Below, piece after piece: positions 20,910 through 30,355 of a DNA stretch of 64,000 nucleotides. Both the position numbers and the translations under genes were made by a program. How positions within the stretch are numbered: the stretch's first letter is position 1; the number at the start of each line of letters is the position of its first letter. The notes beneath the pieces were generated by a model. The model had not been told where the DNA came from and ran no database searches. It saw only the letters and a program-made list of their open reading frames with translations. This DNA comes from Geosiphon pyriformis. Taxonomy: Eukaryota; Glomeromycota; Glomeromycetes; Archaeosporales; Geosiphonaceae. The stretch lies in contig JAAOMT010000135.1 of assembly GCA_016748015.1 (NCBI GenBank), positions 427,164 to 491,163 of the forward strand, written 5' to 3'.

Positions 20910-21629
20910 ATGACTATTCCTCAAAACATTCAACAATTATCCCAAAAACTAATGTTAGCTTTAAAAACAATACCCGAATTATCCATTACTGTTACTGGAA
21001 ACTACATTAATTATACCCAAACAGAAGTAGTTACAAATTTAGCCCCAAATTCACGAAAATATTATCCGTATAAGAAGAATACAAGAAGTTATACTGGAAT
21101 TCACCTGCCAGAACTTTTAAAACTTGCTTTAAAAGAAAATCTAATGCTCACTCCGATTAGTATTCCACCAAATGCTACAATTCAACAAAGACTTCAACTG
21201 TGTCTCAATGAGGAAAACACTGAATATCCTCCAATCTATAGATATTTTCACATTGGAAAAACACTCTACAAACAGAAACTAAAACTTACAACAGCAAACC
21301 TCACAAAAAAAGCTATTCAGAAACAACTCCACAACGAATTCAAAACAACAGCTGGATCAACAAATAGTTACTACAGGCTCAGAGCTGCTCTTAGACTTTA
21401 TGACCTATTCCACACCTGTGAAAACGTACTACAAAACCCAATTTTTCAATCTTTGAAGATTCAATACATTGGAAAGCTCACAGAACTGAAATTTCAACAA
21501 TTTTCAGACCAAATTTCTTCAATAATTTTGGATTATTATCTGGAAATAACAAACAGTACTTGGACTTCGACGGAGCTCAGTCTTGAGGAGGAGGTTATGT
21601 TACCAGACAAAATTAGAGATATTATTTAG
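20910..21629 (+). CDS. B1 ORFx: intact 3' ORF, unknown function
   Basis: An unbroken 239-codon ORF with its own ATG (20910), 121 bp after the integrase stop, running 32 bp into the 3' LTR. B3 has a close homologue (32551-31860 region, starting at a matching ATG) with one TAG. Conserved blocks: NIQQLSQKLMLALKT, LPELLKLALKEN, IYRYFHIGKTLY, RLRAALRLYDLF, and the C-terminal IQYIGKLTELKFQQFSDQI. Related C-termini occur in family A (SITINQIGKMTNTQFKEL). No signal peptide or membrane segment, no known fold recognised; predicted mostly helical and basic. It is intact although pol has more than a dozen stops. Confidence 0.7.
   Translation: MTIPQNIQQLSQKLMLALKTIPELSITVTGNYINYTQTEVVTNLAPNSRKYYPYKKNTRSYTGIHLPELLKLALKENLMLTPISIPPNATIQQRLQLCLNEENTEYPPIYRYFHIGKTLYKQKLKLTTANLTKKAIQKQLHNEFKTTAGSTNSYYRLRAALRLYDLFHTCENVLQNPIFQSLKIQYIGKLTELKFQQFSDQISSIILDYYLEITNSTWTSTELSLEEEVMLPDKIRDII
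21584..21597 (+). other. B1 polypurine tract
   Basis: GAGGAGGAGGTTAT lies directly before the 3' LTR and is the probable plus-strand primer. It follows CGACGGAGCTCAGTCTT, a motif found at this place in all copies. It also codes for the end of ORFx. Confidence 0.65.
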
Positions 21630-22578
21630 CATAAAAATTATCTTATAATTCCTATCATTAATTAGCATATATTATCGTTTCAAATTATCACTTATTACAT
21701 TAGCAAAAATGTCCAAAATTATCATTTAATTAATAATTCAAATTGTACACAACACAAATGTAACCTAATTGCGATGATCAATCATGCAATACTCTGAACT
21801 ATGTAACATTCAAAAGTTTGCCAAAATTTATAGAAATTAGCCGAAATAATTGATAGTTCACTGAAATATCTAATAGTTCGTAGAAATAACTTGTAGTTTG
21901 CCAAAATGTATCTTTAGTTTAGCGAAATTGTAGAAAATAGCAAAGTTCAAGTTCATAGAATAGTGTTATGATAAGTTGTATAAAAGAAGAGCTTCTCTCT
22001 TCGAGAAAATGTATCTTACTTTAGTTTTATTACTTAGAACTATTCCTACACACACAAAAAGAAATAAATATCAAATAATTCGAAAAACCAAATTCTTTAA
22101 TTATTTGCACTTGGAAAATCCCCAAGAACCCAACTAACATTTTGAAATTGATTAGCTACCAATTTCAGTAAACTGTTAGTGACTCCAGGTCTGGATAGAA
22201 AACGTTTCTCTTGACAAAATTTTATTTTTTTTACATTTCTTTTATTTTCTTTTATTTTCTTATTATAATCATTAGGGTAACCTACAGACGAGATTCCTGT
22301 AGAAGAGTTGACTTTCACAGCAAAGTAACTACACATTTTAGTGAGCTTTTAGACAAGCAATTTCTGGAAAAGAGTTGACGTTTACTACAACGTAACTACA
22401 CAAAGCAACTGGCATGAAATTGGCCATTCTACTTATAAGCCCAGCAGTTTAAATTATAGAAGATAATTTGAAGATAAATTCAGTTATTGGAGGTTCAACC
22501 ACATCCAGAAAATGTGAAATTCACAGCAAATAAGCATTGACAACATTTAGGAAAAGAGACCAAAAACCTCTGGTAACA
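21598..22578 (+). repeat. B1 3' LTR (981 bp)
   Basis: Partner of 12716-13685. TGTTACCAGACAAAATTAG...GTAACA. TATAAAAG at 21979-21986. Length differs from the 5' LTR by 11 bp, partly in a pyrimidine-rich run near 22225-22262. Confidence 0.93.
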
Positions 22579-22976
22579 ACAAACACTACCAATGTTTGGC
22601 ACTCACCAGAGAAGAGCAAGAACAATGGCTAAAACAATTAAACGCCAGATTGTGTCACCATTGTTTAATTCCCAGTGACTTTGAATATTGTAATGAGTGT
22701 GATCTTATTTACAATCCACTACCATGCATAATCTACATGATCTCAGAAAAAGAAAAACCAATTGGTAACTGCACATCGGAATCAGAATTAGTTTTTGATC
22801 CCGATTCGAACTCTAACAACAATAACGACAAAAACACTGGTCCCAGCTCTGCTCAAAATGGCAATGAAAATATCAGTGATGCAAACTCCAATTCAAATCC
22901 CAAAATATATATTGCATTTCCTGATTTATCTAAGAAACAGGAACTTAAATAGTATAGCAACAATGATAAAGGTATT
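22579..22976 (+). pseudogene. A1 Cys-rich domain, second part
   Basis: After the second ACAA the A1 frame resumes (KHYQ, LTREEQEQWLKQLNARL) and the Cys-rich domain ends with CHHCLIPSDFEYCNECD at about 22650-22705. An Asn/Ser/Asp-rich spacer with 10 or more Asn (22790-22900) leads to the dUTPase. TAG at 22950-22952 probably replaces Trp or Gln. A2 and A3 keep the same order. Confidence 0.75.
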
Positions 22977-23410
22977 ATGCCAAAATGCGCACATGATACC
23001 AATGCAAAGTTTAATCTAAGATATCCAGGAAAAAAAGCCATCAAATTGGAACCAAATTTGTGCACATGTATTGATCTCAAAATAGCTCTGGAAATTCCAG
23101 CAACAACCATGGTCCAATTAGCATCTAAGAGTAGTTTAGCGAAAAAAAAAATCAACATTAGAGGAAGAATAATTGATGTGGGATATGTAGAAAATATCAT
23201 CGCCATGTTACAAAATGACTCTGAAAAGGCCTATATTATAGAGCCAAACAAAAAGATAGCACAAGCAATATTCCTATCTCTGGTGAAAATAGCTCAATTA
23301 GTGTCAGTGAGAAACAGAGAAGAATTAAGGATTACTGCTAGAGGAATACAGGAATTCAGATCAACAGGTAGAATAGACATACCAGTTAATATGGTGGAGA
23401 AAGAGGTTAT
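22977..23410 (+). pseudogene. A1 dUTPase-like domain
   Basis: Open frame. Motif 1 reads KFNLRYPG instead of AGYDLR, so the usual Asp is Asn; A2 and A3 show the same. Motif 2 is SKSSLAKKKINIRG, motif 3 IIDVGYVENIIAML with its Asp and Tyr, motif 4 KIAQAIFLSLV, motif 5 RGIQEFRSTGRIDIPV (two Gly lost). The fold is clear from motif order and spacing, but activity is doubtful. It could be a degenerate enzyme or a domain kept for another role. Confidence 0.82.
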
Positions 23411-24802
23411 TGACAAAGGAGAAATTATCTCAACCTGTCAATCAATTTCCATTCCACTATATGACCAGTATAGGTTAGCCATAAAAAGAAAAGTAAAGAA
23501 TCAGGCTCAGTTGTTTGAAGCAGAAGCCACTATTTGCAAATCAGGAGAGATTGGACTCATTAATCTCTACATATTAGCCAAAAGCCCCAAAAACATTAAA
23601 ATTCTTATTTACAATACAACTGGAAATGTCATCGAAATATCAAAGGGAACCATCATTAGGTATTTAACCACCAAAGTTGAGGATCAACCACCAAACCACA
23701 TTCCAGATTTTCAACAGCTTTGCGGATATGTGGATATTACATCACAAACCATCTATGGAAGAGGTAAATGTTATCTGCTCCAACCAGAACAATTAGAACA
23801 AATGAACATGGGGAATCTAGATCCACTTCAACAGATGCAACTCAAGATATTACTCAATAATTTCAATGACATCTTTGCAGCAAAAATGAATTTGGCTGAA
23901 CCAATATCATCTAGCATCAGATCAAAACTGGAGGTGCAATGCCAATAAAACAAAGAGCATACAGAGTACCACCAGCTAGCCATGAGATTATTCATTAAGA
24001 AATTAACTGAATGCTTGACAATGGGCTAATTCAGCCATCAATGAGTCCATGATCATCACCAGTGGTACTGGTTTATAAGAAAAATGGGAAAATCCGTTTT
24101 TGTGTAAACTACTGGAAACTGAATGGAGTAACAAAAGGTGATAGCTATTCAACTTCAAAGATCTAAGAACTATTTGACACTTTTGGAGAAAATAAATAGT
24201 TCTTAACACTGAACTTAGATAGTGGTTACTGGCAAGTAGCCATGAATTTAGCCAACAAAAAAAAAACAGCATTCACCACAAGAAAAGGAAATTTTGAGTT
24301 TGAAGTCATGCTATTTGACTTAATAAATGCTCCAGCAACATTTCAATGGCTCATGGAAATTGTCTATACTGGATTACTATGGAAATCAGTAGTTGTATAC
24401 TTGAATGACACCAATGTGTTTTCAAAAACATTTGATAATCATTTGTATTATCTCTAACAAATATTTGAAAGGTTAAAAAGAGCTGGATTAAAGCTAAATG
24501 CAACTAAATGTTTCTTTGGAAAAACTGAACTCAAGTTTTTGGGACATGTGGTAAGCAAAGATGGAATCAAAACAGATTCAGACAAGATTGAAGTAGTTAA
24601 GAACTTTCCAGTACCAACCAACTTGTCAGAACTAAGGGCATTTTTGGGATTCGCAGATTACTATCACTGCTTTATTAAAGACTTTTCTAAACTAGCTCAG
24701 CCACTTCACCATCTACAAACCAAGAATGTGAAATATGAATGGACTAAAGCTCAACAAAAAGCATTCAACACATTGAGAAGAAAGCTTATTTAAGCTCCAG
24801 TA
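23411..24802 (+). pseudogene. pol: A1 linker and reverse transcriptase
   Basis: The linker to about 23790 (EATICKSGEIGLINLYILAK) corresponds to that of A3 and A2. RT starts MGNLDPLQQMQLKILLNNF. RT blocks: KIRFCVNYWKLNGVT-like (24090, with stops), LNLDSGYWQVAMN (24215), LINAPATFQWLME, and YLND (24398-24409) in place of YLDD. Thumb: FLGHVVSKDGIKTDSDK. A frameshift lies between 23895 and 24050, and stops occur near 23998, 24166, 24458 and 24791. Confidence 0.85.
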
Positions 24803-25255
24803 TTGATGTATTCAGATCACAACAAACTATTCATTATTACTACTGATGCATTAGGTCAAGCATTGGGAGCAGTACTATCACAGAAAAGACTTGATGGAAG
24901 AAAGCATCCAGTAGCTTATGCCAGTAGAAGTTTAAGCCCAGCAGAAAAGAACTATGGAACTCCAGCACTAGAACACTTAGCAATCTATTAGGCTGTTATC
25001 AAATAGAGAAAATACTTGAGCCAAAAATTTGAAATATATACAGATCACAAAGGATTGACTTCAATCCAGAAACAAGAATTTGCAGACAATTGCCATGTCA
25101 GATGGAAAATAGAACTTTCACCATTCAACTATACAGTACATTACAAAAAAAGAAAAGACAATAGAAATGCCAACAGTTTGTCGTGAATGAAACAAATATA
25201 AAAACATTTCAACCCAAAAATATAACAAAACCAAACCAAAACCAATAAAAAAAAA
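24803..25255 (+). pseudogene. pol: A1 RNase H
   Basis: Acidic residues in ITTDALGQALGAVLSQ (Asp) and TPALEHLAIY (Glu), then YTDHKGLTSIQKQ (Asp) after a TAG near 24990 and another near 25006. HPVAYASRSLSPAEKNY is a typical RNase H block. Ends in a Lys/Asn-rich linker. Inactive through stops. Confidence 0.85.
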
Positions 25256-26605
25256 TGAACACACAAAAATACCAACAGCTTCAACACTATATAAATACCC
25301 AACAGTTCAAGGAGAAGTTATCTCAAAAGAAACGAAATAACATCAAGCAACAATCAAAATATTTTATCAATTATCAAAATATACTTTACTAGAAAAATAG
25401 ACAAAATTCAGATCAACCAACCAAGATAATTACAGAGCCAGAGAAAGAAACAATACTGTTCAACATACACTCAGATCCAACAGCAGGACATTTCCACAAA
25501 GAAGCAACCATAGAAAAGACCAGAAAAAGATACTATTGGCCATCAATATATCCAAACATCATCCAATATGTTCAAAATTGTGATGCTTGTCAAAGAAGAG
25601 GAGGAACAAAACCCAGTAAGCCATTAAGACCAATTAAAGTAAAACAACTATTTGATCACATTGGAATTGACTTAGTCAAATTATTAACAATAACTAGCAA
25701 AGACAACAGATATATAGCAATAGTCATGAATTATCTTATTAAGTGGCCAAAAGCAAAAGCAATTCAAAGAGCGGATGCAGAATTTGTTGCCAAATTTGTT
25801 CATCAAGACTTGATTTGTTAACATAGATGTCCAAAAGAATTATTATCAGACCAAGGAACTCACTTTGTGAACAGAACATTAGCAGAATTGAGCCAAAGAT
25901 TCGGAATTAAAAGGCCACTATCATCACCATATCATCTACAAACAAATGGTTTAGTTGAAAGATTTAATAGAACATTGTGTAAAGCAATTACCAAACTCAG
26001 CCAAAAAAACCAAGATGAATGGGATTTGTTTATACCATCAGTACTATTTGCTTATCAGACAATGAAGTAAGATACTATACAAGCAACACCATTTGAATTA
26101 GTATATGGTAGAACAGCAACAATACCAGTTAAAATAGAAGTCAACACATATCCAACTGAACCAATAACAAAAGAGAATTTTCAGAAAACATTGTTGAGAA
26201 GAACATATGACTTAATAGAAATATTGAAAAACAAACAAAGAAGAACAGCTGATAATATTCAAAGATCACAAGAGAAACAGAAAGAAAGACATGATAGTCA
26301 ACTACCAAACAAACCAGTTGAGTTCAAAATTGGAGACAAAGTACTCTTATATTGTACCAAAGCAGAAAAACAATGGAGTGGAAAATTTGACCCCAAATGG
26401 GACGGACCATTTCACATAAAAGAAATTCTAGGAAATGGAGCTTATAAATTAAGATTGAACAGTAAAATCTTGACAAAAACAGCACATGGAGATCAATTGA
26501 AACCATACCACAATATAGTGTTACCATCTACTAGTAACATTTCACAATTGGGAGTACAGAGACTATTAATCAGACCAGATGAAATTTCATGAGATTTAGA
26601 ACCAA
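25256..26605 (+). pseudogene. int: A1 integrase with GPY/F module
   Basis: Begins MNTQKYQQLQHYINTQQ (25256), as in A2. HHCC: NIHSDPTAGHFHKEA and NCDACQRRGG (25468-25605). Catalytic residues: GIDLVK (25666), LLSDQGTHF (25843), LVERFNRT (25950). Stops at about 25819 and 26068 (TAA, a lost Gln). The C-terminal part has FKIGDKVLLYCTKAEKQW and WDGPFHIKEILGNGAYKL, the GPY/F module, ending at TGA near 26590. Confidence 0.9.
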
Positions 26606-27341
26606 TTGTCATTATCAACACAAACACGTAAAAGTGATCGACCAAAAAAAATATATAAAGACATGGTAGATGCAACAAAAGATATTAGAAAAATGGAGAT
26701 TACTGATAACATCTACTTACTAGTACAACAACTATTCAAACTGATTCAACAACAAAATATAGAAATTACTATCAATCAACAAACCATTCAATACCGAGAT
26801 ACCAGAAAGATACCCAAATACAAAAGTAAAAAGAAAACAGAAAACACCATTGACAAAATGGTTCTAAAAATAAAATTAGCAATTGAGGAACCAACAAGTG
26901 TTACTATATATTAAGAGTTGACCAAAAAAACATGGAAATGGTGGATACATGAATTTCCAAGAAACTTCTGTTACTTCTATTTGGGACGACACTTGAACAT
27001 TCAGAACTTATACACAGATAAAACAAAACAATTATTCAACACAGCAATACTGCAACAACTAGAACAATTCGTAGGAAAAAACAATCTGACCACACAAGCA
27101 AAAGCCATCTATTGGCTACATATAGGATTTTAAGACAGACTGGAAATTTTACTCAATCCAGAATTAAACTCCATTACAATTAACCAAATAGGAAAAATGA
27201 CCAACACTCAATTTAAAGAATTGCAGAACCAGATAACTCAAATAATCCTTGAAAGAGAAGTTCAAGAAATACTCAACAACAAAAAATTAGAGTTAGGAGA
27301 TTTAAGAGATTTAAGAGATCTCGATGGAGCTCAATATTAAA
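26606..27341 (+). pseudogene. A1 ORFx, unknown function
   Basis: Same position as ORFx of B1. Three open pieces in the region (26606-26914, 26918-27133, 27137-27341) with stops TAA at 26912 and 27131. Blocks shared with A2 and A3: LNIQNLYTDKTKQLFN, NPELNSITINQIGKM, LEREV, and the end DLDGAQY before TAA. The block ITINQIGKMTNTQFKEL resembles IQYIGKLTELKFQQF of B1. No known domain recognised; Lys/Asn/Gln-rich. Confidence 0.6.
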
Positions 27342-27354
27342 AAGGAAGGAATAA
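27342..27354 (+). other. A1 polypurine tract
   Basis: AAAAGGAAGGAATAA directly precedes the 3' LTR. A2 has AAAGGAAGAAATAA and A3 the equivalent. Probable plus-strand primer. Confidence 0.65.
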
Positions 27355-28000
27355 TGTTACTCATAGAATATAGAAAATATATTAGCACATGAAATAGCCA
27401 ATTAGAGATAGCCGTAGTAAATGTGGAATTCCAGGATTCCTCTCAAGAGGAATTGCAGGATTTCAGGAATTTCAGGATTCTCTGGGCAAGGAATTGCAGG
27501 ATTCCAGAATTCCAGGATTCCTCTTAAAAGGAATTGCAGGATTCCTGAGGTGAAGAATCGAGGAATTGAGGAATCTCAATTATGTATATATAGCAGTAGT
27601 GTTAGAAGTAGGAAAGGCAGAATCTTTAGTTAGAAAACCTCTCCATTTAGATTTTTATCTAAGCAACTTTCCAAATCACAAATATTAATAAATAATTATT
27701 CACTATCTCAATTCACTCTTTACTATCAACACTTCATGTTGATAATAATTGATACTTAACCCCACTGGAACAATAGCTTTTGATCACAGCTATTGACAGG
27801 ATACTAATTTGTAATTGCTTTTGTTATTTTCTTTATTTTTTTTTATTTTCTTTTATTTCTTTTGTTATTTCTTTGGTTTTGCTAAAATTGATTAAAGATT
27901 AAGTGCTAAGATACAGACATTATAGGGACTGGTAAAAGACCCATGAAACAAGGATAGAATACTTATAGATTTGAGGATAGCTTACCAGAAGGATTACCAG
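27355..28000 (+). repeat. A1 3' LTR, first part
   Basis: Starts TGTTACTCATAGAATATAG. The array of GGAATT/AGGATTCC units at 27423-27547 is about twice as long as in the 5' LTR, which accounts for the whole 64-bp length difference (858 against 794 bp). Interrupted after CCAG by a family-B solo LTR. Confidence 0.92.
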
Positions 28001-28894
28001 TGTTACCAGACAAAATTAGAGATATTATTTAGCATAAAATTATCTTATAATTCCTATCATTAATTAGCATTGTTTCAAATTATCACTTATTACATTAGCA
28101 AAAATGTCTGAAATTATCATTTAATTAATAATCCAAATTGTACACAACACAAATATAACCTAATTGTGATGATCAATCATGCAATACCCCGAACTATGTA
28201 ACATTCAAAAGTTTGCTGAAATGTATCTTTAGTTCAGCGAAATTGTAGAAAATAGCAAAGTTCAAGTTCATAGAATAGTGTTACAATAAGTTGTATAAAA
28301 GAAGAACTTCTCTCTTCAAGAAAATGTATCTTACTTTAGATTTAATAATTAGAATCATTCTTTACACACAAAAACGAAATAAATATCAAATAATTTGAAA
28401 AATCAAATCCTGAATTATTTCACTTTTGAAATTAACTAATTTCTACTAAACAGTTTGAAATTGATTAGCTACCAATTTCAGTAAACTGTTAGTGATTCCA
28501 GGCCTGGATAGAAAACGTTTCCCTTGACAAAAATTCTATTTCTTTTACATTTTTTTTATTTTTCTTTTATTTTCTTATTACAATCATTAGGGTAGCCTAC
28601 AGACGAGATTCCTGTAGAAAAATTGACTTTCACAGCAAAGTAACTACACATTTTTAGTAAGCTTCCAGATGAGCAATTCCTGGGAAAGAGTTGATGTTTA
28701 CTACAACGTAACTACATAAAAGCAACTGGCAAGGAATTGGCCATTCCACTCATAAGCCCAGCAGCTCAAATTATAGGAGATAATTTGAGAATAAATTCAG
28801 TTATCGGAGATTCAAACACTTTCCATAATTGTAAATTAACAGCATTACAACAAACATACAAGAGCTAAGAAGAGACCAAAAATCTCTAGTAACA
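28001..28894 (+). repeat. Solo LTR of family B in the A1 3' LTR
   Basis: TGTTACCAGACAAAATTAG...GTAACA, with CCAG at 27997-28000 and 28895-28898. No internal element sequence on either side. About 80 bp shorter than B1 LTRs because most of the GAAATA-type array is missing. Probably left by recombination between the two LTRs of a full element. Confidence 0.93.
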
Positions 28895-29110
28895 CCAGCC
28901 ACCATACTGAGAAAGAAATTTGACAAAACTGCAGTTTTGGAAAACTATGGATAAAATCATTAATTAAATTTCTGTTTATTATACAAAAGACTCAACTCTA
29001 AAATCTTCAGATACAACCAACATACCAGTGTTAACAGCCTTGTCAAGATATTGAGCACCAAGTTATGGATTTGTTATTTGATTTGAGACCCCAAATAATC
29101 ATCTGTAACA
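28895..29110 (+). repeat. A1 3' LTR, second part
   Basis: Continues from 28000 (CCACCATACTGAGAAAG as at 8847) to GTAACA at 29105-29110. Followed by ATGT, the target duplication of A1. Confidence 0.93.
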
Positions 29111-30355
29111 ATGTTTAATAGCTATTGCTAAGTTTTCTGGTAAATGTGGATGCACTTTTTTTATGAGTTTATCTTTTAATCCAGCAATGAATTGATCTAA
29201 AATTTGGGTATTAGAATAGTATTCATTGGTTTTCAACTGGTAAATTCTTCTGAGAAGTTTGTTGAACTTTTCTAGGTAAGTTATAACTGATTTACTTGGT
29301 TCTTGTTTAATATTCCAAAACTGATTTTGGAGAGTAATAGATGTGTTGTTGTTAGTGAATTGTTGTAAAAAAGCATTTTTAAATGCTTGCCAGTTCTTAA
29401 AGAGTGCATTTAAGTTTTCAAATCATTCTTCTGCTGTTCCTTGAAGAAAGTAGGAAATTGCTTTAAGCATTCTTGCTGTATTCCATCCATTTGCATCTCT
29501 TGCTTTCTGGACTTTGTTAAGTTATTTTTGTGAACTGGTATTATTATCTTTACCAGTAAATTCTGAAATCTTTGCAATATAAGCAGTTGCCATTTCTTCT
29601 TTGTTTTCTGTAGTTTCTTCTTATTCTGATTCAGTTTTTTTACTTTTCAAGTTCTCTGAATAATTATTTTCGTTTTTTTGTAAGTAATCAATAATATTGG
29701 TGTTGATTGATATTGGTTTTTGCTGTTGAATAAAATTTTTAGGTGACTAAAAATCTTCTGGTCTGGAAAAATGGTTAAGTAGTAAATTTGGTGTTTGTGA
29801 TTAAGCAAATGAAATTGGTAATGGTGTAATAGAAAGTAGTAATTTGACACTGGTTTCTTGTTCTGGTGTTTGCAAGTGTTTGGCAGTTATTTTTGGTATT
29901 TTTAGAGTATTTGGGGTGGTACTTGAGTGTTGTTTTAGTTTTTGTTTGCCTTTGTTGCTTGTTTCTGTTTCTGATTCAAAGTTAATAGAGTATTTAGACT
30001 GTACTGAATATTTTTCTTCACAATACTGAATATTGTTGAAATTAAGTTCTTGGAAGTAGGTATCAAGTGTTTTACTATTAAGATCTTCAGTTCTTAATTG
30101 TGAATAGTGCACTAAATTATTGTAGAGGTTGTTTCTAACTTCTGAAATGTTGTAATTTCCAAAAAGATAATTGTTGATATTGTTTTTAATATACTGGTAA
30201 AGTGTCCTTTTAACAATTTCAATTTCGTCTAGAATGTTGAATTTCTGCTTGCAATGAATGTAAATTGACTGGTAATACTCTAAAGTTGTTGTGTCTGGTG
30301 TAATTGCCACTTTGAATTTGTTGTTGCTGTGTGATTTTTATGGAAGAACACCAAA
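29111..30355 (-). pseudogene. gag: B2 N-terminal domain and gag, first part
   Basis: Read right to left. The N-terminal domain starts at GTGGCA (30310), with YYQSIYIHCKQKFNILDE and YQYIKNNINNYLFG, and runs to about 29801. Gag follows (MATAYIAKISEFTGKDNN near 29593, YFLQGTAEE, LITYLEKFNKLLRRIYQL-like) and stops in mid-frame at 29111 with AIAIKH, where A1 was inserted; it continues at 481 with AKNYEM. Several stops (TAA or TGA for Trp/Gln). Primer site TGGTGTTCTTCCATAA near 30340-30353. Confidence 0.82.

Larger units (their letters stand above)
12716..22578 (+). mobile_element. B1: family-B Ty3/gypsy LTR retrotransposon with dUTPase, 9.9 kb
   Basis: LTRs 12716-13685 and 21598-22578; target duplication ACAA at 12712-12715 and 22579-22582, inside the Cys-rich domain of A1. 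Removing B1 and one ACAA restores the A1 frame exactly. Best preserved family-B copy: the region from protease to the middle of RT lies in a single frame broken only by stops. Gene order: N-terminal domain, gag, protease, Cys-rich, dUTPase, linker, RT, RNase H, integrase, ORFx. RT reads YLDN, so it is probably dead. Confidence 0.95.
482..29110 (+). mobile_element. A1: family-A Ty3/gypsy LTR retrotransposon with dUTPase, carrying three inserts
   Basis: A1 is bounded by TGTTAC at 482 and GTAACA ending at 29110, with the target duplication ATGT at 478-481 and 29111-29114. It was inserted into the gag gene of B2. Removing C1 (790-8566), B1 (12716-22578) and the B solo LTR (28001-28894) leaves an element of about 10 kb. 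Gene order: N-terminal domain, gag, protease, Cys-rich domain, dUTPase-like, RT, RNase H, integrase, ORFx. Coding regions carry stops and a few frameshifts. The RT active site reads YLND rather than YLDD, so this copy should not encode an active RT. Confidence 0.9.

Noticed and set aside
12716-22578. Reassigned genetic code, since long protein-like frames contain many stops
   Set aside because: TAA, TAG and TGA all interrupt the frames, and sibling copies have CAA, CAG or TGG at the same places, so the stops are mutations rather than sense codons.
23895-24050. Intron in A1 between dUTPase and RT
   Set aside because: The frame change has no clear donor and acceptor pair, and A2 reads through the same place (KTGDAMPIKQRAYRV) without a gap; a small indel is simpler.
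24003-24272. Minus-strand ORF over the A1 RT region
   Set aside because: It is the antisense of RT sequence; the plus-strand frames match RT motifs and this one matches nothing.
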